A DNA stretch of 64,000 nt from Actinomycetota bacterium (GCA_016870355.1 VGBR01000001.1:121574-185573), one strand, 5' to 3'. Positions 29,008 to 40,056 are shown, numbered from the stretch's first letter. The notes: generated by a model from the letters alone, not told the origin. Numbers and translations are program-made.

Positions 29008-29666
29008 CCCGCCGCTCGCTGCGAGCACTCGCGATCGGGTGCTCCGTCGTGGCTCTCAGCGCGTGCGGCAGCAGCACCACTGCAGACAAGTCGACCGCGA
29101 CAACGTCGACCACTGCTGCGGACGCACCTCGGGTGCTCGTCCTTGGGGACTCGAACCTCTTCGAATCAGCGGCCGAGGTCGACGCAGCATTGCGGACCGT
29201 GGGCACGGAACCGACGTTGAGAGGAGTGATCGGCTTCGGGGTGAGCCAGCTCGACTTCTGGCGCGAGGAGATCGCGAAGGTGCTCGCGCCGCAGGACGTC
29301 GTCGTCGTGGGTCTGGGCACGAACGATGCGATGAACGATGAGAACGTGGAGCAGTTCCCGTCGCGCCTCGACACGTTCATGGAGCTGTTCGGCGACCGAC
29401 CGGTGATCTGGATCACGCACGTCGACGTGCGACCCGGAGCACCCGTCGACGCAGGCCGCACGGTGAACGAGCACATCCGCGCCGCGGCGGAGCGATGGCC
29501 GAACCTGACGGTGCTCGACTTCACCGAGTACATGGACGCCGATCCCGCGATCCTCCACGCCGATGCGCTGCACTTCAGCCCACATGGCCGAGAGGTCTAC
29601 GCACAGGCCATCGCGGCAGCCACGTCGGAAGTTCTCGGCACGCTGGTTGGTACAGAGCAACGGTGA
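29004..29666 (+). CDS. SGNH/GDSL hydrolase lipoprotein
   Basis: 220-residue exported protein. The N-terminus is a lipoprotein signal (basic RRS, hydrophobic LAIGCSVVA, lipobox LSAC), followed by a Ser/Thr-rich linker. The SGNH blocks are VLVLGDSNLF (block I, Ser), VVVGLGTNDA (block III, Asn) and the C-terminal DALHFSP (Asp-x-x-His). It would be anchored on the outer face of the cell membrane and act as an esterase on a cell-surface substrate. The final codons (LGTLVGTEQR) are supplied by palindromic repeat B, so the repeat has replaced or extended the natural C-terminus. Confidence 0.88.
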   Translation: MTRRSLRALAIGCSVVALSACGSSTTADKSTATTSTTAADAPRVLVLGDSNLFESAAEVDAALRTVGTEPTLRGVIGFGVSQLDFWREEIAKVLAPQDVVVVGLGTNDAMNDENVEQFPSRLDTFMELFGDRPVIWITHVDVRPGAPVDAGRTVNEHIRAAAERWPNLTVLDFTEYMDADPAILHADALHFSPHGREVYAQAIAAATSEVLGTLVGTEQR

Positions 29667-29684
29667 GCGTGCCGAAAAGCCCGC
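29632..29684. repeat. dispersed palindromic repeat, copy B
   Basis: CGGCACGCT (29636-29644) pairs with AGCGTGCCG (29666-29674), flanked by TT-C-T and AAAA, and then GCCCGC. The loop GGTTGGTACAGAGCAACGG matches that of copy A at most positions. It overlaps the end of the lipoprotein gene and includes its stop codon. Confidence 0.8.
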
Positions 29685-29701
29685 GCGGGTGACCGCGAGC
29701 G

Positions 29702-30679
29702 CTACGAGTCGCGGCTGACGAGGCCCTCGACGAGGCGGTCGAGTCCGGCGGTGACCTGCGGATCGAGGTGCTCGGCACCAGCAAGTGCCTCGCGAGCCTT
29801 GGTTGCGTGGTCGTGCGCGACGTCGAGCGCGCTCGGCACCGCGCCGTCCGACGTCGCAAGCGCGCGCGCTTCGGCGAGACGCGCGGGGTCCATCGGCGCA
29901 CCGAGCATCGATCGCAGCGGCTCGCACGTGTCGATCGCGTAGATCACCGGCAGTGTGTAGATCCCCTCGGCCAGATCCTGGCCCGAAGGCTTTCCGAGCA
30001 CCTCGTCGGTGGCCGTGAGGTCGAGGCAGTCGTCGACGATTTGGAAGCACATGCCGAGGTGGTGTCCGTAGCGAGTGAGCGCGTCGAGCGTCGGCTCGTC
30101 GACCCCGCTCACCATCCCCCCGATGCGGCACGCGGTAGCGAACAGCGACGCGGTCTTGCCCTCGATCGTGGACTGGTAATCCTCCTCGGAGCGTGCCACG
30201 TCGTACAGGTGCTGGAGCTCGTTCACCTGGCCCCGGCACAGCTCCCCGATGGTGTCAGCGAGGAGCGCGGCGACGTCAGCACCGAGTGACGCGGCGAGCG
30301 ACGACGCGCGAGCGAGGAGGTAGTCGCCCGAGAGGATCGCGACGATATTGGACCAGCGAGCGTTCACGCTCGGCACGCCGCGCCGGGTCTCGGCCTCGTC
30401 GATGACGTCGTCGTGGTACAGCGAGCCCAGGTGGACGAGCTCGCACGCCACCGCGCCCGTCACGGCTTCGTCGCTCGTGGGTCGCGTGCCCGTGGAGCTT
30501 GCGTACGCGGCACACAACGTGAGCGTGGGGCGGATTCGCTTACCACCCGCGGTGACCAGGTGTGACGCGACCTCGCCGAGGAAGCGATCGGGGTGACGAA
30601 CGGACTCCTGGAGACGGGCCTCCACGCGAGCCAAGTCGTCGGCCAGCGGTGCGAGCTCGAGCGCCTCGGCCGCTCTCAT
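29702..30679 (-). CDS. polyprenyl diphosphate synthase
   Basis: 325-residue trans-prenyltransferase. The first aspartate-rich motif is YHDDVIDEAETRRG (DDxxD) and the second is FQIVDDCLDLTATDEVLGKP (DDxxD). GGKRIRPTL near the N-terminus binds the pyrophosphate. Chain length is not certain; the pattern suits a heptaprenyl/octaprenyl-type synthase for menaquinone side chains. Start: ATG 30679, with TACCGT on the minus strand 7 nt upstream (plus coordinates 30687-30692), supporting a leaderless mRNA; a GTG at 30703 is also in frame. It runs toward the lipoprotein gene and is divergent from clpC. Confidence 0.9.
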   Translation of the reverse strand: MRAAEALELAPLADDLARVEARLQESVRHPDRFLGEVASHLVTAGGKRIRPTLTLCAAYASSTGTRPTSDEAVTGAVACELVHLGSLYHDDVIDEAETRRGVPSVNARWSNIVAILSGDYLLARASSLAASLGADVAALLADTIGELCRGQVNELQHLYDVARSEEDYQSTIEGKTASLFATACRIGGMVSGVDEPTLDALTRYGHHLGMCFQIVDDCLDLTATDEVLGKPSGQDLAEGIYTLPVIYAIDTCEPLRSMLGAPMDPARLAEARALATSDGAVPSALDVAHDHATKAREALAGAEHLDPQVTAGLDRLVEGLVSRDS

Positions 30680-31064
30680 GCCCCTCACGGTACGCAGCAC
30701 CACCGCATTTCACCAACCGGAGCAGGCGTTTGATGGGGCGTAGGCGTTCGGTGTGGCGTGCCGCCCGAACGCCGGCGGAGCCGGAGCTTGCGAAGGCGAC
30801 CAGAGATGTGTGCCTCCCGAACGTCTGGCGGAGCCGGAGCTTGCGGAGGCGACCAGAGATGCGGGAACAATCCTCGGTCCGCCGACGCTGAGAATCCGCA
30901 GAGCCCCTTTCGTGAGGGCACGGATGTGCCGATGTGTGACGCGAAAGCGGCGTTCAGAGCGAAGGGGTCCATGAGACCCCGATGGGTACACTGAGGTCCC
31001 AACCCGAACCCTTGCAGCAGCAACGGATCGGGGCGGTGCCCCCCGACAAGGAAGGTCCACCAGG
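30680..31064. other. non-coding region between the prenyl synthase and clpC
   Basis: 385 bp without a convincing gene. It contains the minus-strand promoter of the prenyl synthase, a perfect 9-bp hairpin GGCGTTCGG/CCGAACGCC (30743-30751 and 30765-30773), a 50-bp direct repeat in two copies, and, near clpC, TACACT (30987-30992) as a possible -10 box. Several overlapping short frames occur in the direct repeat, but none has a supported start. Confidence 0.6.
30758..30860. repeat. two tandem direct copies of a ~50-bp unit upstream of clpC
   Basis: Copy 1 (30758-30807) and copy 2 (30810-30860) share CGGAGCCGGAGCTTGCG and GGCGACCAGAGAT with a few substitutions. The origin is probably a local duplication. 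No function is evident; it lies within about 200 bp of the putative clpC promoter. Confidence 0.75.
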
Positions 31065-33563
<2,499 letters not shown>

Positions 33564-33588
33564 TCGGCGCGCGCTCGGCGCGCGTCGA

Positions 33589-33594
33589 TAGCGT
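33589..33594 (+). promoter_or_regulatory. -10 box for the LppM-like gene
   Basis: TAGCGT, 6 nt before the proposed ATT start codon at 33601. The spacing equals that of other leaderless-type genes in this window. Confidence 0.4.
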
Positions 33595-33600
33595 CCGACC

Positions 33601-34548
33601 ATTCGCTGTCGCCACGCGCTCGCGCTCCTGCTGATCGTCGGGATCCTCACCGGCTGCACGGTGAGCGCGACCGTCGACGTGCGCATCCGCGAGAACGGCT
33701 CGGGCGTGGTGCGAGTGCTCGTCGAGATCGACGCGTCGGCGCTGAAAGCCGTCGAGTCGGGTGGAGTGCCACTCGAGCAGGCGGTGCGCCTCGATGACCT
33801 CACCAGCGGGGGGTGGGACGTCGGACCCTGGGTGCGCGCGGAGGACGGCTCCGCGACGATCACGCTCGCCAAGCCGTTCGACGCCGTCGAGCAGGTCGCC
33901 GACATCGTCACTGAAGGTGGCGGCCAGCAAGGACCGCTGCGCGAGGTCGAGGCAACCCGCGAGTCTGGGTTCCTCGCTACCGAGTACTCGCTGACCGGCG
34001 ACATCGATCTCGAGAGCGTGACCACCGGCCTCCAGAACGATCCCGAGCTGCTCGCCAACCTGACCGCGCAGAGCGTCGACCCGGCGGTGATCGACCAGCA
34101 GCTGCTCGCGCAGGTGAAGGCGTCGTTCGCACTCGACGTCGTCGCGCGACTGCCGGGCTCGCCGGCGCAGCGCACGAACGCGAAGCCAGGCGCGGTGACG
34201 TCGATCAGCTCAACGGCGAGTGTGCGCAACTCGACCCGCTTGCTGTTCTTGGGGGCGGCGGCCCTGCTCGCACTGCTCGCGATCGTGCTGTGGTTCTGGC
34301 GGCCGCGGAAGAAGCGCCCCAAGCCCACGCCACGCACGAAGCCCGGTCCCCGCGGCGGACCACCGCGTCAGCGCGTCCCACGTCCGCACCTGCCCGAGCA
34401 CATGCCCCGCCCACATCTACCCGAGCACATGCCGCGGCCGCACTTGCCCGAGCACCTGCCGCACCCGCATCTTCCCCGACGTTCACGTCCCGACGGACCA
34501 CCACCTCCACCAAGGAAGCCGCCGATGATCCCGCCGGGGATGACCTAG
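33601..34548 (+). CDS. LppM-like lipoprotein (DUF3153) with a proposed ATT start
   Basis: 315-residue protein if begun at ATT 33601: the N-terminus is then a textbook lipoprotein signal, RCRHALALLLIVGILTGC, with the lipobox LTGC. The first GTG (33661) starts after that cysteine and would leave no signal. TAGCGT stands 6 nt before the ATT, and an in-frame stop lies 12 nt upstream. The exported domain (SGVVRVLVEIDASALKAVES) resembles mycobacterial LppM. A transmembrane helix (LLFLGAAALLALLAIVLWFW) follows near residue 226, then a basic cytoplasmic tail. The tail holds 9-residue repeats (RPHLPEHMP). The family call is moderate; the start is an inference. Confidence 0.68.
   Translation: MRCRHALALLLIVGILTGCTVSATVDVRIRENGSGVVRVLVEIDASALKAVESGGVPLEQAVRLDDLTSGGWDVGPWVRAEDGSATITLAKPFDAVEQVADIVTEGGGQQGPLREVEATRESGFLATEYSLTGDIDLESVTTGLQNDPELLANLTAQSVDPAVIDQQLLAQVKASFALDVVARLPGSPAQRTNAKPGAVTSISSTASVRNSTRLLFLGAAALLALLAIVLWFWRPRKKRPKPTPRTKPGPRGGPPRQRVPRPHLPEHMPRPHLPEHMPRPHLPEHLPHPHLPRRSRPDGPPPPPRKPPMIPPGMT
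34381..34480 (+). repeat. 27-bp in-frame tandem repeats (RPHLPEHMP)
   Basis: Three full units at 34381-34407, 34408-34434 and 34435-34461 and a partial fourth. They encode a proline/histidine-rich tail after the membrane helix. Synonymous differences between units show the duplication is not recent. Confidence 0.85.
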
Positions 34549-34586
34549 AGCGCCAGCCGACGGGACGCGCATGCCAGGATGCCAGC

Positions 34587-34949
34587 GTGCGGTTCGTCTG
34601 GGTCGGGCTTGCTGGAGCCGCCGGTGCGGTGACCCGCTACTCGATCGGCATGCTCATCGGAGTGGAACGGTTCCCGTGGGCCACCTTGCTGATCAACGTC
34701 ACGGGCTCGTTCGCGCTCGGATTCGTCCTCACGTTCTTCACCGAGCGGCACTTGTCGCCCACGGTCTCGGCGGCGATCAGCGTCGGGTTCCTCGGCGCGT
34801 ACACGACCTATTCGACGTTCGCGTGGGAGGGCTTCGTCCTCGGACGCACGCACCGCGTCGGCACCGCCGCCATCTACGTGGCGGTGTCGATCGTCGGTGG
34901 GCTCGCGGCCGCCTGGGGCGGGTATCACCTGGCCCGATCGGCGGCGTGA
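34587..34949 (+). CDS. crcB: fluoride ion transporter CrcB/Fluc
   Basis: 120-residue membrane protein with four hydrophobic helices. The channel motifs are present: GAVTRYSIG at the N-terminus, LLINVTGSFALGF (conserved Asn) and GFLGAYTTYSTFAWE (G-x-TTFSTF box). Such channels export fluoride as dimers. The start is the GTG at 34587, which gives the usual family N-terminus (MRFVWVGLAG); longer frames upstream read into the previous gene. Only one copy is present; some bacteria have a pair of half-channels. Confidence 0.9.
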   Translation: MRFVWVGLAGAAGAVTRYSIGMLIGVERFPWATLLINVTGSFALGFVLTFFTERHLSPTVSAAISVGFLGAYTTYSTFAWEGFVLGRTHRVGTAAIYVAVSIVGGLAAAWGGYHLARSAA

Positions 34950-34994
34950 GGAGCGGTTCAGCAACCTCTCAGGCATCCCGGCGAGACTTCACCA

Positions 34995-35678
34995 ATGCGG
35001 GTGCTGGTGGTCGACGACGACCGGGCGGTGCGTGAGTCGATCGAGCGCGCGCTGCATCTGGAGGGCTACGAGGTCGACCTCGTGGGCACGGGAGAAGGCG
35101 CGCTCGATGCGCAGCGCGAGCGGGCCGCCGACGCCATCGTGCTCGACCTCCGCTTGCCCGGCGTCGACGGCATCGAGGTGTGCAAGCAGCTGCGCACACG
35201 CGGTGACCGCACCCCGATCCTGATGCTCACCGCTCGCGACGCGGTCGACGACCGGGTCGAGGGTCTCGACGCCGGCGCGGACGACTACGTCGTGAAGCCG
35301 TTCGCGCTGAAAGAGCTCCTGGCCCGGCTGCGTGCGCTCCTGCGCCGCAACGGCCATGACCAAGGTGACGGGAGCGACGCCGTCCTCAGCTACGCGCACC
35401 TGTCGCTCGATCCGGGCCCGCGCGAGGTTCGCTGCGGCGATCGAGTGCTCGAGCTGACTCGCACCGAGTTCGCGCTGCTCGAGCTGTTCCTCGAGAATCC
35501 CAGGCAGGTGCTGGAACGCGGCGTGATCTTCGATCGGGTGTGGGGCTACGACTTCGGCCCGGCGTCGAACTCGCTCGAGGTCTACATCGGCTACCTCCGG
35601 CGCAAGACCGAGGCCGACGGCGAACCGCGCCTCATCCACACGGTGCGCGGCATCGGGTACCAGCTGCGCGAGTCGTGA
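34995..35678 (+). CDS. OmpR-family response regulator
   Basis: 227-residue two-component regulator. The receiver domain (residues 1-115) has the acidic pair in LVVDDDRAV, the phosphorylation Asp in [11 protein letters not shown] and the Lys in [14 protein letters not shown]. The winged-helix DNA-binding domain (about 130-227) shows [14 protein letters not shown] and [19 protein letters not shown]. It resembles MprA/PrrA-type regulators of actinobacteria. The gene overlaps the histidine kinase gene by 4 nt. No target sites can be named from the sequence. Confidence 0.93.
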   Translation: MRVLVVDDDRAVRESIERALHLEGYEVDLVGTGEGALDAQRERAADAIVLDLRLPGVDGIEVCKQLRTRGDRTPILMLTARDAVDDRVEGLDAGADDYVVKPFALKELLARLRALLRRNGHDQGDGSDAVLSYAHLSLDPGPREVRCGDRVLELTRTEFALLELFLENPRQVLERGVIFDRVWGYDFGPASNSLEVYIGYLRRKTEADGEPRLIHTVRGIGYQLRES

Positions 35679-37063
35679 CCCTGCGCACCCGGCTCGTGCT
35701 CGCAGCGGCGATGGCCGCGGCGCTCGCGGCGCTCGCTGTCGCCGCATTCGCATACAACGCGACCGACCAGGAGCTGCGCGACAACATCGACCAGAGCCTC
35801 GAGGATCGTGCCGCGCAGCTGGTGAGGCTGCGGGAGGCGCGCCGGCCGGGCGCACCGGACCGCATCCCACCCCCGGCGCTCGGCGCCGCCGGTGGCTACG
35901 CGCAGCTCGTCGACGAGAACGGCGACGTCGATGTGTCGATCGGCGTCGGTGGACCGTTGCCAGTCACGGATGCGGCGCGCGCCGTCGCAAGCGGCGAGCG
36001 AGACGACTTCTTCTCGAACGTCGACGTCGACGGCACCGCGCTGCGCGTCCTGACGATCGCATGGACCGAAGGAAATGCGCTGCAAGTCGCCCGCCCGCTG
36101 AGCGAGGTGGACGACGTGCTGTCAGGCCTCGTGTGGCTGCTGCTTGCCGCTGCGGTCGTGGGGGTGATCGTGGCCGGGGTCCTCGCGCTGCTCGCGGCGC
36201 GGGCGACGCTGCGACCAGTGCACCGACTCACCGAGACGGTCGAGGACGTCACCGCGACCGGCGACCTGTCGCGGCGGGTCGATCCCCACCTCTCTGGCGA
36301 CGACGAGCTCGCTCGGCTCGCCTCCAGCTTCAACGCAATGCTCGCGGCGCTCGACGACTCGGTGACCGCGCAACGTCGGCTCGTCGCGGACGCGTCGCAC
36401 GAGCTGCGCACACCGATCACGAGCCTGCGCACGAACATCGAGGTCCTTGCCCGCGAGGGTGAGCTCGACGCCGCCGACCGCGAGCGGCTGCGTGAGGACA
36501 TCGACGGGCAGCTCGTCGAGCTGAGCGCACTCGTGGGTGGCGTCATCGACCTCGCGCGCGGCGAGGAGCCGGCGCAGCACGTCGAGACGGTTCGCCTCGA
36601 CGAAGTGGTGGCCGAGGCAGTGGAGCAAGCGGAGTTCCACTGGCCCGACGTCCGCTTCGAGACGGATCTCGACGCCACGGTCGTCACCGGGGAAGCCGAC
36701 CGCATCGGCCTCGCCGTCACCAACCTCCTCGACAACGCCGGGAAGTGGAGCCCTGACGGCGCGGCCGTGGAGGTCGTGGTGCGGGGCACCGAAGTCTCGG
36801 TGCGCGACCACGGCCCGGGCGTCGATCCCGTTGACATGCCCTTCGTGTTCGATCGCTTCTGGCGATCGCCGGCAGCCCGCGGCTTGCCCGGATCGGGGCT
36901 CGGGCTCGCGATCGTGCGGCAGGTGGCGGAGGCGCATGGCGGCTCGGCGTCGGTCGAGGCCGCTGCGGGTGGAGGCGCACGCTTCCGGGTGCGCTTCATC
37001 GCGGCGCACGGTCGAGCGGCAGGCGCGCGAGGCCGCGATTCTCGCGGCAAGATTCACGGGTGA
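35675..37063 (+). CDS. sensor histidine kinase (MprB-like)
   Basis: 462-residue membrane sensor kinase. An N-terminal helix ([20 protein letters not shown]), a roughly 110-residue extracytoplasmic sensor, a second helix ([20 protein letters not shown]), a HAMP linker ([20 protein letters not shown]), then the phospho-acceptor H-box [18 protein letters not shown]. The ATPase domain has the N-box [22 protein letters not shown] and the G-box [11 protein letters not shown]. The GTG start overlaps the regulator stop (GTGA), so the two are cognate. The extracytoplasmic sensor gives no hint of the signal. Confidence 0.93.
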   Translation: MTLRTRLVLAAAMAAALAALAVAAFAYNATDQELRDNIDQSLEDRAAQLVRLREARRPGAPDRIPPPALGAAGGYAQLVDENGDVDVSIGVGGPLPVTDAARAVASGERDDFFSNVDVDGTALRVLTIAWTEGNALQVARPLSEVDDVLSGLVWLLLAAAVVGVIVAGVLALLAARATLRPVHRLTETVEDVTATGDLSRRVDPHLSGDDELARLASSFNAMLAALDDSVTAQRRLVADASHELRTPITSLRTNIEVLAREGELDAADRERLREDIDGQLVELSALVGGVIDLARGEEPAQHVETVRLDEVVAEAVEQAEFHWPDVRFETDLDATVVTGEADRIGLAVTNLLDNAGKWSPDGAAVEVVVRGTEVSVRDHGPGVDPVDMPFVFDRFWRSPAARGLPGSGLGLAIVRQVAEAHGGSASVEAAAGGGARFRVRFIAAHGRAAGARGRDSRGKIHG

Positions 37064-38013
37064 GCGACGCCGGACGAGTGATCGGCGACTACGGGTTGGA
37101 CACCCCGCGCCTCACTCGCAGCCTCGGCTTCATCATCGCCGGCGCGTTGTGTGTCACCGTCGTTGCCGGGATCGTCGACGAAGTGCCCGTGATGGGCGGA
37201 GCGTTCGCGGTGGCGGTCATCACGTCCACCGTCGGACTGGTGATGGTCCGGTCGAGCAGGGTGCACAAGGTTCGCGAGCGCAGCCGGCTCGTCGATCGGC
37301 TCGCGCTCGAAGGCAACGAGCGCGAGCTCGATGTCGGATCGGGACGCGGCCTGCTGTTGCTGGAAGTGGCCCGTCGGCTCGACGTGCGCGGCCACGCGGT
37401 CGGAATCGACGCGTGGCGGGGGCGCCGGGGCGTCGAGGACGAAGAGACCCTGTTCATCAACGCGGCCGCAGAAGGCGTCGAGCGCTTCGACCTGGTGAGT
37501 GCCGACGTGCTGCGGCTTCCGTTCCGGGACGGCGCCTTCGATGCAGTCGTCTCGGGGTTGGCGCTGCACCACGTGACCGGCTTCGGCTCGCGCGTGCACG
37601 CGGTGCGCGAGCTCGCTCGCACGCTACGGGTCGGCGGGAAGGTCGTCCTCATCGACCGCCATCACTCGCGTACGTATGTGGACGCATTGCGGGCGTCGAA
37701 CTTCATCGACGTGGGTCGATCGCGCCGGCTCTGGCGACTCCTCCCGCCCGCGCGCTACGTCGGGGGCGCGAAGGCGCGGGTGTACCAGCGTGCGCTCGTA
37801 CCCGTCGACGAGCCTGAGCTGCCACTCGGCGAGCCCGATGACGCGACGGACGCGTTCGAAGACGTCGATGACAGCGCCGACGACGTGATCGACGTCACCG
37901 ACATGGAACCGGACCCCGACGAGGATCACGCTCCACCACTCGACGTGGTCGAGGACACCGACGAGCCCAAGCAGCTCTCGTTGCGGGAGACCCAGCCCGC
38001 GGCCAACGTCTGA
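37060..38013 (+). CDS. membrane-anchored class I SAM-dependent methyltransferase
   Basis: 317 residues. Two N-terminal membrane segments (GFIIAGALCVTVVAG and FAVAVITSTVGLVMV) precede a Rossmann methyltransferase domain: motif I is ELDVGSGRGLLLLEVA, and later motifs are LVSADVLRLPFRDGAFDAVV and LRVGGKVVLIDRHH. The C-terminal 70 residues are strongly acidic (Asp/Glu-rich). The product would face the cytoplasm at the membrane. The substrate is unknown. The GTG start overlaps the kinase stop (GTGA), suggesting co-expression with the two-component system. Confidence 0.82.
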   Translation: MSDAGRVIGDYGLDTPRLTRSLGFIIAGALCVTVVAGIVDEVPVMGGAFAVAVITSTVGLVMVRSSRVHKVRERSRLVDRLALEGNERELDVGSGRGLLLLEVARRLDVRGHAVGIDAWRGRRGVEDEETLFINAAAEGVERFDLVSADVLRLPFRDGAFDAVVSGLALHHVTGFGSRVHAVRELARTLRVGGKVVLIDRHHSRTYVDALRASNFIDVGRSRRLWRLLPPARYVGGAKARVYQRALVPVDEPELPLGEPDDATDAFEDVDDSADDVIDVTDMEPDPDEDHAPPLDVVEDTDEPKQLSLRETQPAANV

Positions 38014-38136
38014 CGCGTCTGACGCACGACGACCACCGACCGCAGTCAGCTGCGGTGCGGGTTGTCCCGTTCTCTGGGGTGGATTCGCACGTGCAGGGGT
38101 AACGTGGCGCACTCGCGAGATCGGTTCACGCGCGAA

Positions 38137-38157
38137 CCGTGAGCCCGACCCTCACGG
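38137..38157 (+). promoter_or_regulatory. hairpin just upstream of disA
   Basis: CCGTGAG (38137-38143) pairs perfectly with CTCACGG (38151-38157) around CCCGACC; it ends 10 nt before the ATG, preceded by a smaller GGTTC/GAACC repeat. There is no T run. It could limit ribosome access to disA. Confidence 0.35.
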
Positions 38158-38167
38158 GACACTTCTC

Positions 38168-39241
38168 ATGCCAGCCCCGCCGAGATCCGAAGCATTGCTG
38201 GCGGCCCTCCGCCTCGTCGCGCCGGGTACGCAGCTCCGAGACGGCATCGAGCGCATCATCCAGGCACGGATGGGTGCGCTCATCGTCGTGGGCGCCGGTC
38301 CCGACGTGCTGTCGGTGTGCTCCGGCGGCTTCTTGCTCGACGCCGAGTTCACTCCTCAGCGGCTCTCGGAGCTGGCGAAGATGGACGGCGCCATCATCCT
38401 CACCGGCGACTGTCAACGCATCGTGCGGTCGAACGTGCACCTCGTGCCCGACCCGAACATCCCGACGTCGGAGACCGGCACTCGTCACCGCACGGCGGAG
38501 CGCGTTGCCCGTCAGATCGACGTGCCGGTCCTCACCGTGTCCGAGGACCGCAGCGAGGTGGCAATCCACGCGAGTGGCATGAAGCGGGCGATCGAGCCGA
38601 CACCTCGGGTTCTCGCGCGGGCCGACCAGGCGCTCCAGATCCTCGAGCGCTACAAGGCGCGCCTCGACGCGGTCAGCGGCTCGCTGTCGGCGCTGGAGGT
38701 GGAGGACCTCGTCACCGTGCGCGATGTCGCCACCGTGTTGCAGCGCGCGGAGATGGTGCGGCGCATCGCCGAGGAGATCGAGGGGTACGTGATCGAGCTC
38801 GGTGCCGACGGTCGACTCGTCATGCTCCAGCTCGACGAGCTCATCGGCGGGGTCGAGGACGATCGTCGTCTTGTCGCGAAGGACTACTACTCGTCCGCTC
38901 CCGATTGGGAGCTCGTGAACGTCATGGCCCGGTTGGCCGGACTCGACGACGACACGCTGCTCGACCTCATCGAGGTGGCGAAGGTGCTCCACCTTCCGAG
39001 CAACATCGGCCTCGACGGAGCGGTCCAACCGCGCGGGTTCCGACTGCTGCACAAGATCCCGCGCCTGCCGGAAGTCGTGTCCGATCACGTCGTCGACCGG
39101 TTCAGCAACCTTCAGAAGATCATGCGGGCGAGCGAGACCGACCTCGTGCAGGTCGAAGGCGTTGGCGATGCACGCGCCAAGGCGATCAAGGACGGGCTCG
39201 CCCGTCTGGCCGAGACGAGCATCCTCGAGCGCTACACCTGA
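38168..39241 (+). CDS. disA: DNA integrity scanning diadenylate cyclase DisA
   Basis: 357-residue protein making cyclic di-AMP from ATP while it scans DNA. The DAC domain shows the catalytic motifs KMDGAIILT (DGA, near residue 76) and SETGTRHRTAERVARQ (RHR). A central helical spine follows, and the C-terminus carries a helix-hairpin-helix DNA-binding domain (VQVEGVGDARAKAIKDGLAR). The ATG has no purine-rich site upstream; two small hairpins lie in the leader. It is the only c-di-AMP gene seen here; no phosphodiesterase is in the window. Confidence 0.96.
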   Translation: MPAPPRSEALLAALRLVAPGTQLRDGIERIIQARMGALIVVGAGPDVLSVCSGGFLLDAEFTPQRLSELAKMDGAIILTGDCQRIVRSNVHLVPDPNIPTSETGTRHRTAERVARQIDVPVLTVSEDRSEVAIHASGMKRAIEPTPRVLARADQALQILERYKARLDAVSGSLSALEVEDLVTVRDVATVLQRAEMVRRIAEEIEGYVIELGADGRLVMLQLDELIGGVEDDRRLVAKDYYSSAPDWELVNVMARLAGLDDDTLLDLIEVAKVLHLPSNIGLDGAVQPRGFRLLHKIPRLPEVVSDHVVDRFSNLQKIMRASETDLVQVEGVGDARAKAIKDGLARLAETSILERYT

Positions 39242-39247
39242 TCTGCC

Positions 39248-39988
39248 GTGGCTGAGCTGCACGAGGGCCATCGCGACGCGGCGATCGAGCGGATCACCAT
39301 CACCGGTGTCGACGGCGCGAAGGTCGACGCAATACACGCGGCACCGCTCGATGGGATCGCGGACGCGGGCATCGTGTTGCACCCCGACATCATGGGGGTG
39401 CGGCCGCTGTTCGACGATCTGTGTCGTCGACTGGCCACGCACGGATACGCCGTGTGCGCGCCGGAGCCGTTTGCACGCGCCCCCGACGACGTTCGCAACG
39501 CGGAGGATCCGACGACGCGCATGGCGTACGTCTCCGAGCTCGACGACGATCTCCAGCTCGGCGATCTCACGCGTGCGGGTGACTACCTCGAGGAGCGTGA
39601 CGGGGTGTCCGACGTGTCGGTGCTCGGCTTCTGCATGGGCGGCATGCAGACGCTCAAGGCCGCGGCGACCGCAGAGTTCGAGCGTGCGGTCGCGTTCTAC
39701 GGGATGATCCGACTCCCGCAGGACTGGCGGGGTCCGCGACTGCGTGAGCCGCTCGCCACCGCGAAGGACGTCTGCGCCACGCTCGCCTTCTTCGGCGGTG
39801 ACGATCCGTGGACGCCCGAAGCCGACATCGACGCGCTCCGGCGGACGTGGAGCTCACGGCCCGACTGCGAGATCGTCGTCTACCTCGGTGCCGACCACGG
39901 GTTCGTGCACGCCCCCGAGCGCCCCGCCCATCGCCCCGACGCCGCCGCCGACGCCTGGCACCGCACCCTCGAGTTCCTGTCGGAGTAG
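39248..39988 (+). CDS. dienelactone hydrolase family protein
   Basis: 246-residue alpha/beta hydrolase of the dienelactone hydrolase family. The nucleophile elbow is VLGFCMGGMQTL with Cys as nucleophile, as in true dienelactone hydrolases; the Asp is in FFGGDDPWTPEAD and the His in YLGADHGFVHAP. It may cleave lactones or other esters; the natural substrate is unclear because no aromatic-degradation genes lie nearby. The GTG start is 7 nt after disA. Repeat C starts at its stop codon. Confidence 0.9.
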   Translation: MAELHEGHRDAAIERITITGVDGAKVDAIHAAPLDGIADAGIVLHPDIMGVRPLFDDLCRRLATHGYAVCAPEPFARAPDDVRNAEDPTTRMAYVSELDDDLQLGDLTRAGDYLEERDGVSDVSVLGFCMGGMQTLKAAATAEFERAVAFYGMIRLPQDWRGPRLREPLATAKDVCATLAFFGGDDPWTPEADIDALRRTWSSRPDCEIVVYLGADHGFVHAPERPAHRPDAAADAWHRTLEFLSE

Positions 39989-40044
39989 CGGGTTCTCGGC
40001 ACGTTCACTGTTGCAGTGCAACAACCAGCGTGCCGAAAACCCGG
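39988..40044. repeat. dispersed palindromic repeat, copy C (inverted)
   Basis: Arms CGGGTT-c-TCGGCACG (from 39989) and CGTGCCGA-a-AACCCG (to 40043). The 22-nt loop is the exact reverse complement of the loop in copy A, so this copy lies in the opposite orientation. It fills the gap between two convergent genes. Confidence 0.85.
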
Positions 40045-40056
40045 GTCAGGACTCGG

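Noticed and set aside
30861-31064. ClgR, CtsR or HspR operator before clpC
   Set aside because: Only fragments such as GCGAA and GTTC occur; no complete palindrome in the right spacing.
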